Shown here piece by piece: positions 8,761-16,649 of a stretch of 64,000 nt of DNA; the stretch's first letter is position 1, and every line of letters begins with the position of its first letter. The DNA is from Hymenobacter terrenus (lineage in GTDB: Bacteria; Bacteroidota; Bacteroidia; Cytophagales; Hymenobacteraceae): NCBI RefSeq assembly GCF_000972495.1, contig NZ_LATM01000001.1, positions 83,241-147,240 of the forward strand. The letters are read 5' to 3'. The translations under genes and the position numbers were made by a program. The notes under the pieces were generated by a model. That model was not told where the DNA came from. It was given only the letters and a program-made list of their open reading frames with translations, and searched no databases.

Positions 8761-9152
8761 CAAAAGACGTTGGGTAGTGAGGTGGGAAAATGAGGTGTTA
8801 TTAGTTACGGGATTTAATGGCTGGATTCGTATGAGAATATTAACGAGCACAACCACCTCAGCAGGATGGGCGGGGCTTATCGCCAATAAATTGTAGGTGT
8901 ATACTGAGGAGTTTTATCGGCTCTAATGATTGATAAGTGCTAATCAATACCTGATAACCCGCTGCGGCAAGTTGTAACATACTGGCTCATCGTCCAAGGG
9001 CGTGGCGGCGCAGCGGTGGCTGAATTCGCAAAAACAGCAGAGCCGCAGAGCGGCGGCACCTTCAGCAGGAGTGCCGCCGCTTTGCGGCTCGGGGCGTCAA
9101 TAGGCCGCCATATAGAAATGGCTTACAACTGCTGGCGCTTTTAAAAAGCGCG
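8761..9152. other. Intergenic region upstream of the M14 gene
   Basis: No gene is visible. It should hold the M14 promoter near 8761-8900 and contains the palindromic repeat at 9040-9090. Confidence 0.55.
9040..9090. repeat. 20-bp palindromic repeat, GC-rich
   Basis: 9040-9059 and 9071-9090 are reverse complements apart from one G-T pair, around an 11-nt loop. A related left arm (GAGTCGCGGAGCGGCGGCAG) occurs near 45183. This is better explained as an interspersed palindrome than as a terminator, since no T-tract follows, although it could end transcripts from the deacetylase gene. Confidence 0.6.
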
Positions 9153-10067
9153 CTAAAATGATTGCACGATGCTGTTGTGCAGCGTGCGGGGCGACCAATA
9201 CCCGCTGGCAATGATGCGGCGAATGGTGAAAAGCGGGTCATTCTGGTCGCGCTTTTCGGCTAGCGAGAAAGCCGCTACAAAGCCGCGCTGCTTCAGCTCC
9301 GGGAAGGCCTGTGGGTTCCAGAGGCCGAAGGGATAGGCGAAGTAGTTGATTTTTTTGCCGGTGATTTCTTCCAGCGTTTTAGTGGGCTTTTCGATTTGAG
9401 TTACCCAGTCCTGGCCCTGGTATTTCTTCACGTTGTGGTGGTCCCAGGTATGCGAGCCGATGACGTTGCCTTCGTCGGAAAGCTGCTTCACCATGGCTTT
9501 GGTCATGTAGTGGGGGCGGCCCAGGCTCACGGTCATCACGAAGTACATGGCCTTGTAGCCGTACTGATCCAGCGTCGGCCGGGCAATGGTAAACTGGTCA
9601 AGGTCGGTATCATCAAACGTGAGCATGATGGGCTTGCTCGGCAGTTTGGCGCCGGTGGTCATGTAGGCGTAGAGTTGGTCGGGCGAGATAGTATGGTAGC
9701 CCGAGTCAGCCAGCATTTTGATCTGCGCTTTGAACTGAGCAATGGGCACGATGTAATCCTTCGCGCCTTTGGAGTCGCGAGCCGTCCAGTCCCGAATCTG
9801 GTGATAGCATAGAATAGGCACCTGCGGCCGGGCCAAGATGGCCGCCGCGTTGCTGGTGCTGCCGGCCGGAATGGTTTTAGGGTCGGGCGCGGTGTTGGCC
9901 TCATCGGCGGCGGTAGCGGCGGTGCCGGAGGTAGGCGCCGCCGTGGGCTTGTCGACGGCTTCCAGCGTGGCGGAGCTGGTGGCGGTTTCACCCGTGGTAG
10001 CAACTTTAGAATCGCAGGCGGCCACGGCAAGGGCCACCAGTAGGAGGGAAGCAGAAGAGAATTTCAT
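9153..10067 (-). CDS. Polysaccharide deacetylase lipoprotein
   Basis: The 304-residue protein has a lipoprotein signal (LLLVALAVAAC, Cys about residue 18), a Thr/Ala-rich linker to about residue 80, then a NodB-type deacetylase domain. Visible motifs are LTFDDTD (metal and catalytic Asp, about 150), SHTWDHH (metal His, about 204) and AYPFGLWN. It should remove N-acetyl or O-acetyl groups from a cell-envelope or exopolysaccharide glycan from the periplasmic side. Start at 10067 gives an uninterrupted lipobox. Confidence 0.88.
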   Translation of the reverse strand: MKFSSASLLLVALAVAACDSKVATTGETATSSATLEAVDKPTAAPTSGTAATAADEANTAPDPKTIPAGSTSNAAAILARPQVPILCYHQIRDWTARDSKGAKDYIVPIAQFKAQIKMLADSGYHTISPDQLYAYMTTGAKLPSKPIMLTFDDTDLDQFTIARPTLDQYGYKAMYFVMTVSLGRPHYMTKAMVKQLSDEGNVIGSHTWDHHNVKKYQGQDWVTQIEKPTKTLEEITGKKINYFAYPFGLWNPQAFPELKQRGFVAAFSLAEKRDQNDPLFTIRRIIASGYWSPRTLHNSIVQSF

Positions 10068-10166
10068 GGGTCTCGGGCCGCGTCGCACGCGTCCGCCGGC
10101 ATGGGCGGCTCAAAAAAATGGGCATAGCAGCCAGCAGTGGCGTGCCGGGCGCGTGCGACGCGCCCC

Positions 10167-10174
10167 TACCTTTG
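10167..10174 (+). promoter_or_regulatory. -7 box of dapA
   Basis: TACCTTTG matches TAnnTTTG and ends 25 bp before the chosen dapA start at 10200, predicting a leader of about 20 nt. It lies inside the longer upstream reading frame, which supports the later start. Confidence 0.6.
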
Positions 10175-10199
10175 CACAAAACTAACCTTAACCCTCTGC

Positions 10200-11084
10200 A
10201 TGAACAACTCTGGCACCCGTCTTCCGGCATTTCATGGCACGGGCGTGGCCTTGGTCACCCCGTTCACCTCCTCCTTCGCGGTGGACTATGCGGGGTGGCA
10301 CCGCTTGCTGGATTTCTGCATCGATGGCGGCGTTGAATACCTCGTGGTGAATGGCACCACCGGAGAATCGCCGACTACTACAGCCGCCGAGCGCGCCGAA
10401 CTGCTGCGCACGGCCAAAGAGCACGTAGCCGGCCGGGTGCCGCTGGTCTACGGCATCGGCAGCAACGACACGGCCACCGCCGAAGAGCTTCTGCGCACCA
10501 CCGACCTGCAGGGCGTCGCCGCCGTGCTCTCGGCCAGCCCCGCCTACAACAAGCCCAGCCAGCCCGGCCTCATCGCTCACTACCTGCGTTTGGCCGAGGC
10601 CAGCCCGGTGCCCATTATTCTCTACAACGTGCCCGGCCGCACGGCTTCCAACCTCACCGCCGAAACCACGTTGCGCCTGGCTCAGCACCCCAACATCATT
10701 GGCATCAAGGAAGCCAGCGGCCTTATGGAGCAGTGCCTCAACATCGCGGCCCGCAAACCCAAGGATTTTCTGCTGCTTTCCGGCGATGACATGCTCACGC
10801 CCGCGCTCATCGCCTGCGGGGCCGAAGGCGTCATCTCAGTGCTGGCCAACGCTTTCCCCAAGCGCTTTTCCGACCTGACCCGCGCGGCCCTGGCCGGCAA
10901 CTTCGCCGCCGCCCGCGACGGCCTGTTCCGCTTCTTGCCCCTCAACCCGCTCATGTATGAGGAAGGCAACCCCGTGGGCGTGAAAGCCGCTTTGGAAGCC
11001 TTGGGCGTGTGTGGCACTGCCGTCCGTCTGCCTCTCCTCGAAGCCACCGAAGGCCTGAAAGACCGGATTCGGAAAGCCTTATAA
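10200..11084 (+). CDS. dapA: 4-hydroxy-tetrahydrodipicolinate synthase
   Basis: DapA condenses pyruvate with aspartate semialdehyde, the first committed step to diaminopimelate and lysine. The 294-residue TIM-barrel protein has GTTGESPT near residue 52, Y142 in LYNVPGRTA and the Schiff-base K170 in GIKEASG. Length is standard for the family. A longer frame from 10137 exists, but the promoter box lies inside it and family length fits 10200. It is followed 15 bp later by a broken oxygenase gene. Confidence 0.96.
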   Translation: MNNSGTRLPAFHGTGVALVTPFTSSFAVDYAGWHRLLDFCIDGGVEYLVVNGTTGESPTTTAAERAELLRTAKEHVAGRVPLVYGIGSNDTATAEELLRTTDLQGVAAVLSASPAYNKPSQPGLIAHYLRLAEASPVPIILYNVPGRTASNLTAETTLRLAQHPNIIGIKEASGLMEQCLNIAARKPKDFLLLSGDDMLTPALIACGAEGVISVLANAFPKRFSDLTRAALAGNFAAARDGLFRFLPLNPLMYEEGNPVGVKAALEALGVCGTAVRLPLLEATEGLKDRIRKAL

Positions 11085-11099
11085 AGTACAGTTTCATTG

Positions 11100-11651
11100 A
11101 TGAAGCTCACCCAGGTAACCGACTCAATATTCACGATAGAAGACTTTCTAACCCGAAAAGAGTGTCTGGATAATATCGTGCTCAGTGAAAAAATCGGCTA
11201 TGAACTAGCCAAGGTGAACACGGCGGGCGGTACTCGTGTCAGGACGGATATCCGTAATAATAACCGGGCATTTCATCAAAGTGAAGAGTTGGCCCAAACG
11301 CTTTGGGAAAAAGCTTAGCCATTTGTGCCGGCGCAGGTTGGTCGTGGTGCAGCCATTGGTTTGAATGAGCTGTTTCGATTCTACCGCTACCAGCGCGGTC
11401 ACCAATTCAAGGGCCACTTCGACGAAAGCTACATCCGTAGTGAGCAGGAAGCCAGCTATTTTACCTTTATGGTTTACCTGAACGACAATTTTCAGGGTGG
11501 TGATATCACGTTTCGAGGTCTGAGCATTCAGCCCCGGCAGGGAATGGCGCTTATCTTCCTGCACAGTTTATACCATGCAGGCAGTGAGGTGACACAGGGC
11601 GTTAAATACGTGCTCCGGTCAGACGTAATGTACCGGACGACCAATATCTGA
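11100..11651 (+). pseudogene. Prolyl 4-hydroxylase-like 2OG-Fe(II) oxygenase with internal TAG
   Basis: One reading frame of 184 codons is interrupted by a single TAG at 11316-11318 after ...LWEKA and continues in the same frame with PFVPAQVGRGAAIGLNELF. The downstream half keeps the catalytic set: H-x-D in GHFDESY, the distal His in LHSLYHAGSEV and a 2-oxoglutarate Arg in YVLRSDVMY. Apart from the stop nothing is damaged. The simplest reading is a fresh nonsense mutation (for example AAG to TAG) or a sequencing error. TAG is used as an ordinary stop elsewhere in this window, so recoding is not expected. Confidence 0.8.
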
Positions 11652-11780
11652 GTAGGGGGGCACGCTTCCCTATTGCTTTATAAGCGAGTGAACCAAAGTT
11701 GACCGCCTAGCTTGTACACTTACGCCTTGTTTACCGCTTCAAATAATTGCTTGAAGCTGGCAGCCAGCAGGCAAATGTGC

Positions 11781-12527
11781 TCACCAGCCGCTGGCTAGCA
11801 CATCGGCTACGTGCAGGCACTTCAGCGGCAGCTGTTCTCTCTTGATGTAAGATTCCAGGTGCATGAGGCAGCTCACGTCGGTGCTCACGATGAAGTCGGC
11901 GCCGGTGTCGAGGGCGTGCTCTACTTTTTGCTGGGCCATGGCGACGGAAATAGCTTCAAACTTGACCGCGAAAGTGCCGCCGAACCCGCAGCAAGTTGTG
12001 GTTTCGGCCATTTCCAGTCTTTCCAGCCCGGCCACTCCATCGAGCAACTGGCGCGGGGCCGCCCGGATACCGCACTCGCGCAGGGCCGAACAGGAGTCGT
12101 GGTACGTATATTTGCCGGCCAGCCGGGACCCGGGAATAGCCGTGATACCCAGCACCTCCACCAAAAATTCCGTCAGCTCGTAGGTGCGGCCTTGCACGGC
12201 TCGGCAGGCGCTTTGCTGCGGCGTATCGGCGAATAAATCGGTGTAGCTGTTGCGTACCATGCCCACGCAGGAGGCCGACGGACTGACGATGTAGCGTGTT
12301 TTGCCCAGCGCGGCGGGTTCGGCGAAATCATGCAGAAATTTCGTGGCTACGGTGCGGCTTTGGGTCTGGTAGCCGGCATTGTAGGCCGGCTGGCCGCAGC
12401 AGGTTTGGTCGGGGTTATAGTTTACTTTGACACCCACGCGTTCCAGCACTCTCACCATATTCATGGCAGTGGCGGGGTAAAGCTGGTCGACGAAGCAGGG
12501 AATGAAAATATCGGCGGTTATGGGCAT
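11781..12527 (-). CDS. LutA/YkgE-like (Fe-S)-binding oxidoreductase subunit
   Basis: A 248-residue protein with two CCG-type cysteine-rich domains: DQTCCGQPAYNAG near residue 40 and ETTTCCGFGGTF near 175, plus FIPCFVDQLYP at the N-terminus and YHDSCSALRECG in between. This is the LutA subunit pattern of L-lactate oxidation complexes and of glycolate oxidase/heterodisulfide reductase relatives. LutB and LutC are not in the window, so it either works with partners elsewhere or alone. It follows HMG-CoA lyase by 40 bp and may be in its operon. Confidence 0.88.
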   Translation of the reverse strand: MPITADIFIPCFVDQLYPATAMNMVRVLERVGVKVNYNPDQTCCGQPAYNAGYQTQSRTVATKFLHDFAEPAALGKTRYIVSPSASCVGMVRNSYTDLFADTPQQSACRAVQGRTYELTEFLVEVLGITAIPGSRLAGKYTYHDSCSALRECGIRAAPRQLLDGVAGLERLEMAETTTCCGFGGTFAVKFEAISVAMAQQKVEHALDTGADFIVSTDVSCLMHLESYIKREQLPLKCLHVADVLASGW

Positions 12528-12567
12528 GAAGTAAAATGTTGCCGCTACAAAATGACTGACTTGAAAT

Positions 12568-13413
12568 TTACCGAAATATGGTCCGACTCAGGGCCTGTGC
12601 TTCATGGAGCGCCTCCAGCTTGAGCGGCAGCTGCTCCCAAACTTCGGCTGCATATTCCAGCAGATGCTCAGTGGCCATGTTGCCGGTCAGCTCATCGGCG
12701 GCCATGGGGCAGCCGCCGAAGCCGCCCAGCGCCCCATCGAAACGGCGGCAGCCGGCCTCGTAGGCGGCGTTTACTTTTTCGCGCCAGCTATCAGGTGTAG
12801 TGTGTAGGTGGGCTCCAAACTCTATCTGAGGAAAGGCCGGAATCAGGGCCGAGAACAGCGGCGCGATAGTGGCCGCCGTGGAGGCCCCAATGGTATCCGA
12901 CAGCGCTACGACGCGGACACCCAGCGCCGCCAACTGCTGAGTAAAATCGGTCACAATTTCCGGACTCCAAGCATCGCCATACGGATTGCCGAAACCCATT
13001 GACAAATAGGTGACTAGAGTTTTGCCCGTGCGCTCACATAGCTCGTGCATCGCGGCTACGTCGGCCAGCGCCTCGGCGGTCGTTTGGTTGGTGTTGCGCC
13101 GCTGGAAGGTGGCCGATACCGAAAGCGGGAAGCCCAGGTAGCTGATTTCGGCGTGCTGAGCGGCCGTTTCGGCCCCGCGCCGATTGGCCACGATGGCCAG
13201 CAGCTTGGTGGTTGAAGCGCTCAAATCCAGCCCAGCCAGCACTTCGGCCGTGTCGCGCAGCTGTGGAATGGCTTTGGGCGAGACGAAGGAGCCAAAGTCG
13301 AGCGTGTCGAAACTCACCTTCAGCAACGCGTTGAGATAAGCGGTTTTGGTGGCAGTCGGAATGAAATCGTGCAGGCCCTGCATGGCGTCACGGGGGCATT
13401 CGATGAGCTTCAT
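12568..13413 (-). CDS. Hydroxymethylglutaryl-CoA lyase
   Basis: HMG-CoA lyase splits HMG-CoA into acetoacetate and acetyl-CoA, the last step of leucine breakdown. The 281-residue product has the DRE-TIM metallolyase start (LIECPRDAMQG, R8/D9), the metal-binding GAHLHTT near residue 205 and the family signature ALGGFGGCPMA with its active-site Cys near residue 235. I start at the ATG at 13413; a TACCTTTA box on this strand lies near 13452-13459. With the IcmF gene at 54-57 kb it points to branched-chain amino acid use. Confidence 0.92.
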   Translation of the reverse strand: MKLIECPRDAMQGLHDFIPTATKTAYLNALLKVSFDTLDFGSFVSPKAIPQLRDTAEVLAGLDLSASTTKLLAIVANRRGAETAAQHAEISYLGFPLSVSATFQRRNTNQTTAEALADVAAMHELCERTGKTLVTYLSMGFGNPYGDAWSPEIVTDFTQQLAALGVRVVALSDTIGASTAATIAPLFSALIPAFPQIEFGAHLHTTPDSWREKVNAAYEAGCRRFDGALGGFGGCPMAADELTGNMATEHLLEYAAEVWEQLPLKLEALHEAQALSRTIFR

Positions 13414-13594
13414 GGCGGTGAGAGATGGGGGCAGGAAAATAACCGTAAAGGTAGGGGCCGGGCTAAGCGCGGGCGAATGCTGCCGTCCTTCCTCACCATT
13501 AGTGCGGGCCGCGCCTATAGTTGGGGGATTGCCCACTTCTTTTTCCCGCTGAATTGCGTACGAACTACCCCGCGTCGGCAAGTGTTCGACAAGC

Positions 13595-14983
13595 ATGCTT
13601 TTTATGACGGATTCTTCTAGTGTTCAGTGGCGGGTAAGGCGGCCGCTGCCCGGGCTTTTATGGCCTGTGTTATTTGGTATCATGCTTCTGGTCAGCAGTT
13701 GTAGCAAACAGCAAACCTTGCAGGTGCTGTTTCAAAAATCGACTCCACACCAGGCCTACGCCCGCCAACTGCATCAGGCCGGCCTAGACCGCCGCCCGGC
13801 CGGCCGTACCTGGCTCACGGCCGCCGCCCAGGCCCTGCGCGATTCCCTGGTAGTTGCCCTGCCATTTGCCGAAACAGGTTATTTCCGCCCTGAACACCCC
13901 ACCGCTGCCAGCTACCGCTACGCTGTGCGGGCCGGTGAGCAAGTACATGTCAGCCTGAGTTTGGCGCCCGGAGCCGCCGCACGGGTATTTTTGGATGCCT
14001 TCGAAGTGGTGCCCGGCCGCACCCCCTCCCTCCTGGCTAGCGCCGATACCCTCGTGCTCGACTTCCGCTACCGGGGCGAAACCGATGGGCAGCACTTGCT
14101 GCGTGTGCAGCCGGAGTTGCTGGCCGCCGGCCGCTACACCCTGCGCGTGAGCCGGGAGCCGAGCTTAGGTGTATTCCCCGTGAAAGGCAGGACGGATGCT
14201 GCCGTGGGCAGCTTCTGGGGAGCCGCGCGCGACGCGGGCGCCCGGCAGCACGAAGGCATCGACATCTTTGCGTCGCGCGGTACCCCGGCCGTGGCTGCCA
14301 CCGCTGGCTACATCACCCGCACCGGTGAAACCCCAATTGGCGGCCGCGTAGTATGGCTGGCAGATACCGAGCACGGCGACCACCTCTACTATGCCCATCT
14401 GGACAAGCAACTCGTGACGGCGGGCCAGCACGTACGGGCCGGCGATACGCTGGGGCTGGTCGGCAACACGGGCAATGCCCGCACCACGGTACCGCACCTG
14501 CACTTCGGCATCTACCGCAATGGCCAGGGGGCCGTCGACCCGTGGCCTTTTGTATGCCATTCGGCTCCTGCCGCCAAGCTGCCGGGTGGCCCCGACCGGC
14601 GGGGTGAGTTCGTGCGCCTGCGTTCGGCAGCAGTGCTTTGGCCCATGCCAGGAACGGAAAAAAGTCGCAGTTCGCGGCCCGTGGCGCAGCTGCTCAGGCA
14701 GCTACCGCTTCTGGTAATAGGCCAGCAAGGAGCTTCCTTGCGGGTGCAGACGCCCAGCGGACAAATTGGCTACGTGCTGGCCAAAGCCGTGGTCGAGGCC
14801 GCCGGCGCGCCTTTGCGGAAACTAGCGCTCCCAGCCGCTACCGAACTGCTTACTCAACCCAACGGAGCCTCGCCGGCGCTAGGAGCGTTGGCGGCGCGGT
14901 CGGCCGTAGTGGTGTTGGGGCAGGTCGATGGATTCAGCCTCCTGCGCGGGCCAGAAGGCTTGACGGGCTGGGCCATTATTTAA
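13595..14983 (+). CDS. M23 peptidoglycan DD-metallopeptidase lipoprotein with SH3 tail
   Basis: The 462-residue protein has a lipoprotein signal (GIMLLVSSC) and a beta-rich middle region. The LytM/M23 domain has zinc ligands in HEGIDIF (about residue 219) and HLHFGIY (about 302). The last 100 residues resemble one or two SH3-like wall-binding modules (LPLLVIGQQGASLRVQTPSG). It should cut peptide bridges in peptidoglycan or act as a scaffold in the periplasm. The second ATG at 13604 is an alternative start. It is divergent from HMG-CoA lyase. Confidence 0.88.
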   Translation: MLFMTDSSSVQWRVRRPLPGLLWPVLFGIMLLVSSCSKQQTLQVLFQKSTPHQAYARQLHQAGLDRRPAGRTWLTAAAQALRDSLVVALPFAETGYFRPEHPTAASYRYAVRAGEQVHVSLSLAPGAAARVFLDAFEVVPGRTPSLLASADTLVLDFRYRGETDGQHLLRVQPELLAAGRYTLRVSREPSLGVFPVKGRTDAAVGSFWGAARDAGARQHEGIDIFASRGTPAVAATAGYITRTGETPIGGRVVWLADTEHGDHLYYAHLDKQLVTAGQHVRAGDTLGLVGNTGNARTTVPHLHFGIYRNGQGAVDPWPFVCHSAPAAKLPGGPDRRGEFVRLRSAAVLWPMPGTEKSRSSRPVAQLLRQLPLLVIGQQGASLRVQTPSGQIGYVLAKAVVEAAGAPLRKLALPAATELLTQPNGASPALGALAARSAVVVLGQVDGFSLLRGPEGLTGWAII

Positions 14984-15225
14984 GCCGAGCTTGTTTTACA
15001 TTAGGGGAGCTAAAAGTTATTGAGAGAAACGTCGAGGTGTGCTGCTTTTAAGGCTTCTCTTTCAACTTTTAATGGTTCTATCCACGAGAATTTAGGAATG
15101 GCTCTGAACCAAGCAACCTGACTTGTGCCATTGCGTTAGCAGGGGCAAGGTCGTACTTTGCGGCCCTGTGGGTATCGGGGCCATGCGTCCCGTATCCCGA
15201 TGACCACTACCTTTAACCTGCACCA

Positions 15226-15483
15226 ATGCCTGATTCTTCCTCTCCTAACTGGGCCGATACGGCCGCCTCGCTGCTCGCTAAGCTTTCGGGCGGCGTAGAA
15301 CTTAGCTGCGCTTTTGACCAAATAGAGCTACAGGTACCCAATTCCCAAAATCCAGGCGCTCCCGCGGCTACATGGAAGCTGAACGGCTCACTTCGCATTC
15401 GGACTCGCGGCGAGCAAACGGGTAGCCCCGCCGCACCCGCTGCCCCTCAGCTGCCGCCCAGCCGCCCCGAAGCCGGTGCCTAG
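15226..15483 (+). CDS. Hypothetical protein, 85 aa, overlaps next gene
   Basis: A small protein with a short beta-like stretch (ATWKLNGSLRIRTRG) and a Pro/Ala-rich end. I do not recognise it. Its stop overlaps the start of the next frame by 8 nt, and both frames are Pro/Ala-rich at the junction. The two may be coupled genes or one protein of about 195 residues split by a frameshift in the GC-rich linker. A TACTTTGC promoter-like box lies near 15154. Confidence 0.5.
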   Translation: MPDSSSPNWADTAASLLAKLSGGVELSCAFDQIELQVPNSQNPGAPAATWKLNGSLRIRTRGEQTGSPAAPAAPQLPPSRPEAGA

Positions 15484-15814
15484 CACACTCGAAATCGAGG
15501 CCCAGCTGGTCATTACCTGGAACGGGCACGCCTTGCAGCTCGCCGCGGCCGGCACCTACCTCATCCTAAATATTCCCAGTCAGCAGGTGCTCGACCAGCT
15601 CACGGCTGGTCCGCCCAAGCCGCCGGGTGCCCCCAAAGCCCCCAAATCTAACGGGCCTGACCCCATGCAGCAAATCAACGATTTGGCGCGGCAGCTGGGT
15701 TGGGTCTTGGATTTGCGGGTGGGAGGCAAGACCTACGTGACGTTCGGTGTGCAGCGTACGCCCAAAATCACCCTCAATGCCGTGCTGGGCAAAATCGGCT
15801 CGTTCTTTCGTTAG
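15476..15814 (+). CDS. Hypothetical protein, 112 aa
   Basis: The frame opens with a GTG inside the end of the preceding gene. It has a beta-rich N-terminal half (LEIEAQLVITWNGHALQLAA), a Pro/Lys linker, and an amphipathic C-terminal half ending in GKIGSFFR. The frame stays open upstream of the GTG with a Pro-rich reading (RPAAPKPVPSTLE), which is what a frameshifted continuation of the previous gene would look like. No family recognised. Confidence 0.5.
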   Translation: MPSTLEIEAQLVITWNGHALQLAAAGTYLILNIPSQQVLDQLTAGPPKPPGAPKAPKSNGPDPMQQINDLARQLGWVLDLRVGGKTYVTFGVQRTPKITLNAVLGKIGSFFR

Positions 15815-15900
15815 CCGAATTATGATGCGCCCAAGGGCCCTAATTTGCAACTAATTTCTTCCCGATTAGTTAGGGTAGGTACACCCCTTGGCGTAGCCCA

Positions 15901-16554
15901 ATGAACTTCGAACACGACCGTAAAAACCAGATAGGGGCCCGACGACGCCCATCCCGCTTCGCCAATATCGAGCGGATGCCCCCCTTACAGGTGGCGCTGT
16001 ATCTAGCCCTGCTTGCCATCGCCGTCATGTTCGCGATGTTGGTGGCGGCCTACATCGCCACCCGGCTCCGCAGCGGCGTGCCAACAGGACTATACTCATT
16101 GCCACGCTACTTCTCGTTGAGTACTATCGTGCTAGTAGCCAGTAGCTACACCATTGGTCAGGCCCAGCGCCTCTATGCCCAGGATGACTTGAGTAGCTTG
16201 GGGCGCTGTCTGGGAGCTACGCTGTTATTGGGGTGTGTTTTTGCGGGTTTGCAAGTGCTGGGCTGGCGCGAGCTAACGGCCAATGGCATACCATTCCGGG
16301 GCGAGGCGAGTAGCGGCAGTGGCCAGTTTATTTACCTGATATCGGCGCTGCACGTGGCCCACTTGCTGGGTGGCATGCTCTTCCTGCTGGCTATGCTCCT
16401 GCGTGTGATACACGCCGACCGCGACGCAGTGCGCACCCTGGTTTTTATTCGCAATCCCTACCACCGCCGCCAATTAGGAATGCTGGGCACCTACTGGCAT
16501 TTCATCGACGTGCTGTGGGTGGCTCTTTTCGCCGTGTTCCTTTTCCTGTATTAG
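15901..16554 (+). CDS. Heme-copper oxidase subunit III
   Basis: A 217-residue inner-membrane protein with about five membrane helices. Subunit III hallmarks are LHVAHLLGGMLFLLAMLLRV near residue 150 and the closing GTYWHFIDVLWVALFAVFLFLY. The 27-residue basic N-terminus precedes the first helix. Subunits I and II are not in the window, so this is a detached copy, as is common in Bacteroidota with several terminal oxidases. A strong terminator follows directly. Confidence 0.9.
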   Translation: MNFEHDRKNQIGARRRPSRFANIERMPPLQVALYLALLAIAVMFAMLVAAYIATRLRSGVPTGLYSLPRYFSLSTIVLVASSYTIGQAQRLYAQDDLSSLGRCLGATLLLGCVFAGLQVLGWRELTANGIPFRGEASSGSGQFIYLISALHVAHLLGGMLFLLAMLLRVIHADRDAVRTLVFIRNPYHRRQLGMLGTYWHFIDVLWVALFAVFLFLY

Positions 16555-16576
16555 GCTCGTCAAGACGTCGCTTACC

Positions 16577-16619
16577 ATCAAAAAGAGCCACTAAATATCA
16601 TTTAGTGGCTCTTTTTGAT
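16577..16619. terminator. Perfect 20-bp bidirectional terminator
   Basis: 16577-16596 and 16600-16619 are exact reverse complements with a 3-nt loop and A/T tracts on both sides. It sits between the convergent oxidase subunit III and T9SS type B genes. Confidence 0.9.
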
Positions 16620-16649
16620 AAAATCCTCCTCCTGAAAGGCGAGAGTTAG

